DNA of 11,081 bases from Bordetella parapertussis (GTDB lineage Bacteria > Cyanobacteriota > Cyanobacteriia > PCC-6307 > Cyanobiaceae). Shown piece by piece: positions 5,407 through 11,081 of this stretch. The number at the start of each line of letters is the position of its first letter. The first letter of the stretch is position 1. Made by a program: the position numbers and the translations under genes. The stretch spans positions 1 to 11,081 of the forward strand of contig CALPMR020000073.1 of the NCBI GenBank assembly GCA_943324725.2, read 5' to 3'. The notes beneath the pieces are model-generated. The model searched no databases, was not told the origin of the DNA, and saw nothing but the letters and a program-made list of their open reading frames with translations.

Positions 5407-5609
5407 TGAGCGCGACCAACGCCGATCGCACCCCGCTGCGCGCCATCGTCGCCCTGACACCGATCGCCGGTTCAATCCTGTTTCCCCTGGTGGTGCCCCT
5501 GCTGATGGTGCGGGTGAGCATCGGTGCCGGCGTGATGGCAGCGGTGTTGATCGGTTCGTTGTGGTTTGTCGCCATGCTGCGCACCGCCGAAATGCCCGGC
5601 CACAGCTGA
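5406..5609 (+). CDS. Small two-helix membrane protein coupled to the DUF4912 gene
   Basis: This 67-residue protein begins MSATNADRTPLRAIVALTPI and has two hydrophobic segments, about 13-35 (IAGSILFPLVVPLLMV) and 38-57 (IGAGVMAAVLIGSLWFVAML), with short polar ends. Its ATG shares the A of the upstream TGA (TGATG), the classic arrangement for translational coupling. An in-frame GTG at 5397 would add three residues and is less likely. No function is known to me. The fixed junction suggests it works with, or is co-regulated with, the DUF4912 protein, possibly as a membrane anchor; that is inference. Confidence 0.8.
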   Translation: MSATNADRTPLRAIVALTPIAGSILFPLVVPLLMVRVSIGAGVMAAVLIGSLWFVAMLRTAEMPGHS

Positions 5610-5688
5610 ACCGCCCCATTGCCTGACGGCCGCCGGGAATGCTGAGCAGAAGCCCCATCGGCCCATCAAGGGCCGGCCCTGTTCAGCC

Positions 5689-7302
5689 ATGCCTGCGCTC
5701 CTGCCGACGAGCGGATCCGCCCATCCCCGGCGACTGACCGGCCTGTTCACCGGCCTGGCCGCCGGACTGCTGCTGGTTGGTTGCGGCAACGGCCCGGCCC
5801 TGCGGCTGGGGCCATCGCCGCCGGAACTGCCGCTGCCGGCCGGTATTCGCCTTGCCTTCAACCATCGGGCTGAACACCGCTACCGCAGCCCGATCAGCCG
5901 CCAGTGGCGCCAGGGTGACGACCTGGAAGCCTTGCTGCTCGAGGCCATCGAGGCCTCCCGCCAGGAGATTCTCGTGGCCGTCCAGGAGCTGTCCCTGCCC
6001 GACGTTGCCGCGGCCCTGGTGGAGCGGCAACGCCATGGTGTGCGGGTGCGGGTTGTCCTCGAAAACACCTACAGCACTCCCTGGAGCCAGGAGAATCCCG
6101 CCAGCCTGCCCCCCCACCAACGGCACCGGGTGGAGCAGCTACGGGCCCTGGGCCTGGGAGATGCGGTGCTGATGCTGCGGCAAGGCGGTGTGCCGATGCT
6201 CGATGACACCGCCGATGGCAGTGCCGGCAGCGGCCTGATGCACCACAAGTTCATGGTGGTGGACCAGCGCGTCGTCGTCACCGGATCGGCGAATTTCAGC
6301 CCCTCCTGCATCCACGGCGATCCCGACGATCCCAGCAGCCGCGGCAACGTCAACCACCTGCTGCGCTTCGAGAGCCCCGCCCTGGCCCGCCTGTTCACTA
6401 CCGAATTCGGCCGGATGTGGGGCGACGGACCGGGCGGCAAGCCCGACAGCCACTTCGGCATCGCCAAGCAGGAGGGCAAGGCTCAGCGGGTGCTGGTGGC
6501 CCAGACGCCGGTGGAGGTGTTGTTCGCGCCCCATCGCCGCAGCGATGCCAACCAGGGACTGCTCTGGCTTGATTCCCAGTTGGCCCGGGTCCGGCGGCGG
6601 CTGGATCTGGCTCTGTTTGTGTTCTCGGCTCAGAACCTGACCGACCGACTGTCGGCCCTGCACGCCAAGGGAGTGCAGCTGCGGCTGCTGGCCGATCCCG
6701 GCTTCGCCAACCGGTCCTTCAGCGAAGTGCTCGACCTGCTCGCGATCACCCTGCCGGATCACCGCTGCCGCATCGAAGCCGGCAACCACCCCTGGTCGAG
6801 CCCGCTCGAGGGTGTCGGCATCCCCCAGCTGGCGGGGGGCGACAAACTGCATCACAAAATCGCTGTGCTGGACGGGCGCTGGGTGATCAGCGGCTCGTTC
6901 AACTGGAGCCCGTCGGCCGCCTTCGTGAACGATGAAACCCTGCTGTTGATCGACTCCAAACCGCTGGCCCGGCACTTTGAGCACGAAATCGACCGGCTCT
7001 GGCGCGGCGCTGATCTGGGAGTGAACCGGCGCCTGCAGCGCAAGCGACTCAAACAGCGGCAACGCTGCGGCCAGGGACTGGCCAGGAACAACGAGCCGGT
7101 GCCGCTCCAGCCGGTGACCGGTCGAGCCACCCAGGCGGAGTCCCACCGAGAGGAAGCCCAGCCAGAGCGCGACTACGATGGCCGTTCGCCTTCTTTGATC
7201 GTCAGGTCGTCCGATGGACCCGGTACCCCCCTCCCGCGGCACCACCCCGCGACTCGACGCCATCAATCTGATGCTGCGGGATCTGCACACCCGCCACGAT
7301 GA
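5689..7302 (+). CDS. Lipoprotein with two phospholipase D (HKD) motifs
   Basis: The 537-residue product has a lipoprotein signal: basic PRRLTG, a hydrophobic run (about 17-31) and the lipobox LVGC with Cys32 as the lipidated residue. This supports the ATG at 5689 over longer frames. Two complete HxKxxxxD motifs follow: HHKFMVVD (His185, Lys187, Asp192) with GSANFS, and HHKIAVLD (His388, Lys390, Asp395) with GSFNWS. Two HKD halves in one chain form the full active site of the phospholipase D superfamily, which hydrolyses or transfers phosphodiester bonds through a phosphohistidine. The substrate could be phospholipid or, as in some exported members, nucleic acid. It should sit on the outer face of the inner membrane or in the outer membrane. 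The last 90 or so residues after RRLQRKRLKQRQRC look unlike a domain and overlap the next gene by 89 bp, so the C-terminus may be extended by loss of an earlier stop. Confidence 0.9.
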   Translation: MPALLPTSGSAHPRRLTGLFTGLAAGLLLVGCGNGPALRLGPSPPELPLPAGIRLAFNHRAEHRYRSPISRQWRQGDDLEALLLEAIEASRQEILVAVQELSLPDVAAALVERQRHGVRVRVVLENTYSTPWSQENPASLPPHQRHRVEQLRALGLGDAVLMLRQGGVPMLDDTADGSAGSGLMHHKFMVVDQRVVVTGSANFSPSCIHGDPDDPSSRGNVNHLLRFESPALARLFTTEFGRMWGDGPGGKPDSHFGIAKQEGKAQRVLVAQTPVEVLFAPHRRSDANQGLLWLDSQLARVRRRLDLALFVFSAQNLTDRLSALHAKGVQLRLLADPGFANRSFSEVLDLLAITLPDHRCRIEAGNHPWSSPLEGVGIPQLAGGDKLHHKIAVLDGRWVISGSFNWSPSAAFVNDETLLLIDSKPLARHFEHEIDRLWRGADLGVNRRLQRKRLKQRQRCGQGLARNNEPVPLQPVTGRATQAESHREEAQPERDYDGRSPSLIVRSSDGPGTPLPRHHPATRRHQSDAAGSAHPPR

Positions 7303-7456
7303 GATCCGGCATCGGGCCGCCTTTCGGGGTTGCACCGCCGAATTGCTCACCCTGCAGCAGGAGCTGGTCGACTACCTGCTCAACAAAAAGCACGGCTTGC
7401 TCGGCGTGAAGCCGCCGGATTCCGCCCAGAACCCCAACTACAACTCCTTCACCTGA
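7214..7456 (+). CDS. Small conserved-looking helical protein
   Basis: This 80-residue protein starts MDPVPPSRGTTPRLDAINLM. It is mainly one long helical or coiled-coil region (RLDAINLMLRDLHTRHDEIR and TAELLTLQQELVDYLLNKKH) with a polar tail PPDSAQNPNYNSFT. It has one Cys, no signal peptide and no membrane segment. I know no function; similar short proteins are common in picocyanobacteria. The ATG lies 89 bp inside the lipoprotein frame. The helical coding signal appears only from about residue 13, so a slightly later start is possible. Its stop TGA overlaps a possible CTG start of the next gene, which suggests co-translation with the monooxygenase. Confidence 0.7.
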   Translation: MDPVPPSRGTTPRLDAINLMLRDLHTRHDEIRHRAAFRGCTAELLTLQQELVDYLLNKKHGLLGVKPPDSAQNPNYNSFT

Positions 7457-7479
7457 GCCCCCTCACCACAGCCTCCGGC

Positions 7480-8715
7480 GTGGTGATCGCCGGTGCCGGC
7501 CCGGCTGGGGCCGCCCTGGCCCTGTTGCTGGCCCGCCGGGGTGTGCCCCTGACCCTGGTGGAGGCGAGCCCCAGCTCGGCGCGGCAGTTCCGGGGAGAAG
7601 CCCTGATGCCCAGCGGCCTGGCGGCCCTGGCGGCGATGGGTCTGCTGCCCCTGGACGACTCGATCGCCCAACGTCCCCTGACGGGCTGGTCGTTCTGGGC
7701 CGATGGCCAGCAGCTCTTCCAGGTGGCTGAACCGATGGGCAGCGAGCGCCCCTGCACCCTGGTGGATCAGGAGGCCCTGCTGATCTGGTTGCTGGAGCAG
7801 CTGCACCGCCAGAGCGGGGTCCGGGTGCTCAGGGGCCGGCCGATCGTGGCGCCACTGCTGAGCGACGAGCTGAACGGCGAGCGGGTGGTTGGGGTGGAAC
7901 TCGACGATGGCACCAGGCTGCGGGGCGAGCTGGTGGTGGCCTGCGACGGCCGCGCCTCGCTGTTGCGAAACAAGGCGGGCCTGGAGCTCAAGCTGCAGGG
8001 CGAGCCGCTGGACGTGCGCTGGTTCCGGCTGTCGTCAGCGGCCGCCGATGATCCGCTGGCCCGCTGGCTCCAAGGCCAGTTCGTGACGGTGCTGGGCGGC
8101 GGCGACAGCTTTGCCCTCTACGCCTCGGTCTATGGCGGAGTGCAGCTGGGCTGGCTCCATGATCCGGCCCAGGCCCTGCCCACCAGCACGGCCCAATGGC
8201 GGGAACGCTGGGCCCAGGCCAGCCCGACGCCATTGGCAACCCTGCTGCGGGCCTGTCCCCTGGAGGCGATTCAAGGGCCTGTGCGGCTGCCGGTGCAGGT
8301 GGGGCATCTCGAGAACTGGTGGCAGCCAGGCCTGCTGCTGCTCGGTGATGCTGCCCACCCGATGAGCCCGTTGCGCGCCCAGGGGATCAACATGGCCCTG
8401 CGGGATGCCGTGGTGGCCGCTCGCCATCTGCTGCCGGCCCTGGGCCAGGCCGGCAGCGCCGATCTCGATCAGGCCCTGGCCGCCATCAGCGCCGAACGAC
8501 TGAACGAAATCCGCCCCATCCAGGCCAGCCAGGCCCAGGAACTGGCACGAGCTGAGCTGCTGCGCAGCAACGGCTGGCTGCGCCAGCTGCTGGCGGCCTC
8601 CGCCGGCTGGAGCGGACCACTGCTGTCCCACCGCTGGCAGACCAGCCAGGCCCTGTTACGCCAGGGAAGCGCCGCCACCGACCTGACCGTCCCGGACGCC
8701 GCCATGATGGGTTGA
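7480..8715 (+). CDS. FAD-dependent monooxygenase, class A flavoprotein (UbiH/PHBH type)
   Basis: The product is about 411 residues. The N-terminal dinucleotide-binding fold has VVIAGAGPAGAALALLLARR with Glu28 at the end of strand 2 (LTLVEAS). FRGEALMPSG comes next. The DG motif is VVACDGRASLLRNKAG (Asp156). The GD motif that contacts the FAD ribityl and pyrophosphate is LLGDAAHPMSPLRAQGINMA (Asp290). The central region folds as the substrate-binding sheet. Such enzymes use NAD(P)H and O2 to hydroxylate or epoxidise aromatic or isoprenoid substrates; the true substrate cannot be read here. No ATG lies near the start. GTG at 7480 puts the first strand at residue 1. CTG at 7453, overlapping the previous stop codon, would give nine more residues (SPLTTASG before VVIAG) and looks structurally better, but CTG starts are rare. 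Probably in one transcript with the neighbours on each side. Confidence 0.9.
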   Translation: MVIAGAGPAGAALALLLARRGVPLTLVEASPSSARQFRGEALMPSGLAALAAMGLLPLDDSIAQRPLTGWSFWADGQQLFQVAEPMGSERPCTLVDQEALLIWLLEQLHRQSGVRVLRGRPIVAPLLSDELNGERVVGVELDDGTRLRGELVVACDGRASLLRNKAGLELKLQGEPLDVRWFRLSSAAADDPLARWLQGQFVTVLGGGDSFALYASVYGGVQLGWLHDPAQALPTSTAQWRERWAQASPTPLATLLRACPLEAIQGPVRLPVQVGHLENWWQPGLLLLGDAAHPMSPLRAQGINMALRDAVVAARHLLPALGQAGSADLDQALAAISAERLNEIRPIQASQAQELARAELLRSNGWLRQLLAASAGWSGPLLSHRWQTSQALLRQGSAATDLTVPDAAMMG

Positions 8716-8729
8716 CTCGACGCGTCAGC

Positions 8730-9191
8730 ATGGCCCGGCCCATCCCTGTCCTGCGCCCGTTGATCCGGGCCGCCAGCGCAATCGCCGGCTGCGGCCTCAG
8801 CCTGATCGGCTCGGCGCCTGGCCTGGCAGGGCCGCAGCCGGAAACCTTCCCCCCGGCGGAAACCTTCCGCAATCTGCAGCTGATCACCCTCACCTGCAGC
8901 CGCGACAACACCGCCGCCAGCTGCGACAAGGCCCGATCCATCGCCGATCCCCTGCTCGATCACCCGCGCCTGCCCACCAGCTGCAAGGACGTGCTCTGGT
9001 CCATCAGCCAGCAGGCCCGCCCCGCCGCCAGCAACAGCGCCAGCCGCCGCGATGGCATCGATCGGAGCGCCAAGGATCTGACGGTGTTCTGCAAACCCCA
9101 GTACAAGCCGACGGGCAAAGGCGACAGCAAACCGGGCGGCCTCTTCGGCGGCGGCAATTTCAGCGTCGGAGCCCCCCAGCCGGCCCGCTGA
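8730..9191 (+). CDS. Secreted four-cysteine hypothetical protein
   Basis: This 153-residue protein begins MARPIPVLRPLIRAASAIAG and carries a signal peptide, with likely cleavage near Ala30 to Gly34 (SAPGLAGPQ). The mature part has four Cys (56, 65, 85, 121) in contexts LITLTCSRDN, ASCDKARSIADPLL, PTSCKDVLW and DLTVFCKP, consistent with two disulphides in the periplasm. The tail is Gly/Pro-rich and probably disordered. I recognise no family with a known job. The ATG at 8730 is preferred over an in-frame TTG at 8712 that overlaps the monooxygenase stop codon. It is 14 bp downstream of that gene and faces the gene at 9209. Confidence 0.8.
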   Translation: MARPIPVLRPLIRAASAIAGCGLSLIGSAPGLAGPQPETFPPAETFRNLQLITLTCSRDNTAASCDKARSIADPLLDHPRLPTSCKDVLWSISQQARPAASNSASRRDGIDRSAKDLTVFCKPQYKPTGKGDSKPGGLFGGGNFSVGAPQPAR

Positions 9192-9208
9192 GCCGGGGTG
9201 CTGTCGGC

Positions 9209-11081
<1,873 letters not shown>

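Noticed and set aside
4255..5658. Minus-strand frame of 467 codons opposite the DUF4912 gene
   Set aside because: Its Gly/Ala-rich composition and lack of motifs mark it as an antisense shadow. The plus strand encodes the recognisable DUF4912 domain.
6139..7350. Minus-strand frame of 403 codons opposite the HKD lipoprotein
   Set aside because: Shadow frame with His/Gln/Arg-rich composition and no domain. The HKD motifs are on the plus strand.

Overview
The window is GC-rich and reads as a picocyanobacterial chromosome of the Synechococcus/Cyanobium type. The evidence is a DUF4912 protein with the cyanobacterial Rho_N-like / DUF4912 / C-terminal domain layout, several small proteins of a type common in picocyanobacteria, an orphan UmuD-like gene with a near-match to the cyanobacterial SOS box, and a bacterial-type phosphoglucomutase. 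No rRNA, tRNA, CRISPR array or replication origin was seen.

Layout. Bases 1-137 hold the 3' end of an unidentified gene that is cut by an insertion sequence. Bases 121-1920 are an apparently complete IS1182-family element: an intact DDE transposase, imperfect 17-bp terminal inverted repeats, CTAG on both outer sides, a leader hairpin and two hairpins after the stop codon. Bases 1925-2768 are decayed DNA with no intact gene. They include a clear fragment of an Ig-like adhesin repeat starting right at the IS edge. Next come a small acidic protein (minus strand), a small membrane protein (plus strand), and a UmuD-like protein (minus strand).

From 4276 onward the window is ordinary, tightly packed chromosome. 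A DUF4912 protein overlaps a small two-helix membrane protein by one base. A lipoprotein with two phospholipase D HKD motifs follows, then a small helical protein whose start lies inside the 3' end of the lipoprotein gene, then a class A FAD-dependent monooxygenase and a secreted four-cysteine protein. A convergent secreted three-cysteine protein and the first 453 codons of pgm, transcribed divergently from it, close the window.

The most interesting item is the UmuD-like protein. It keeps the Ala-Gly self-cleavage site and the UmuD fold signature, but the catalytic Ser is Ala (GDAM in place of GDSM) and the catalytic Lys is Arg. It has no umuC next to it. It looks like a natural pseudo-protease that may still act as an SOS-linked partner or as a substrate cleaved in trans. 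The IS and the decayed block mark 1-2768 as a rearranged accessory junction beside conserved core genes.
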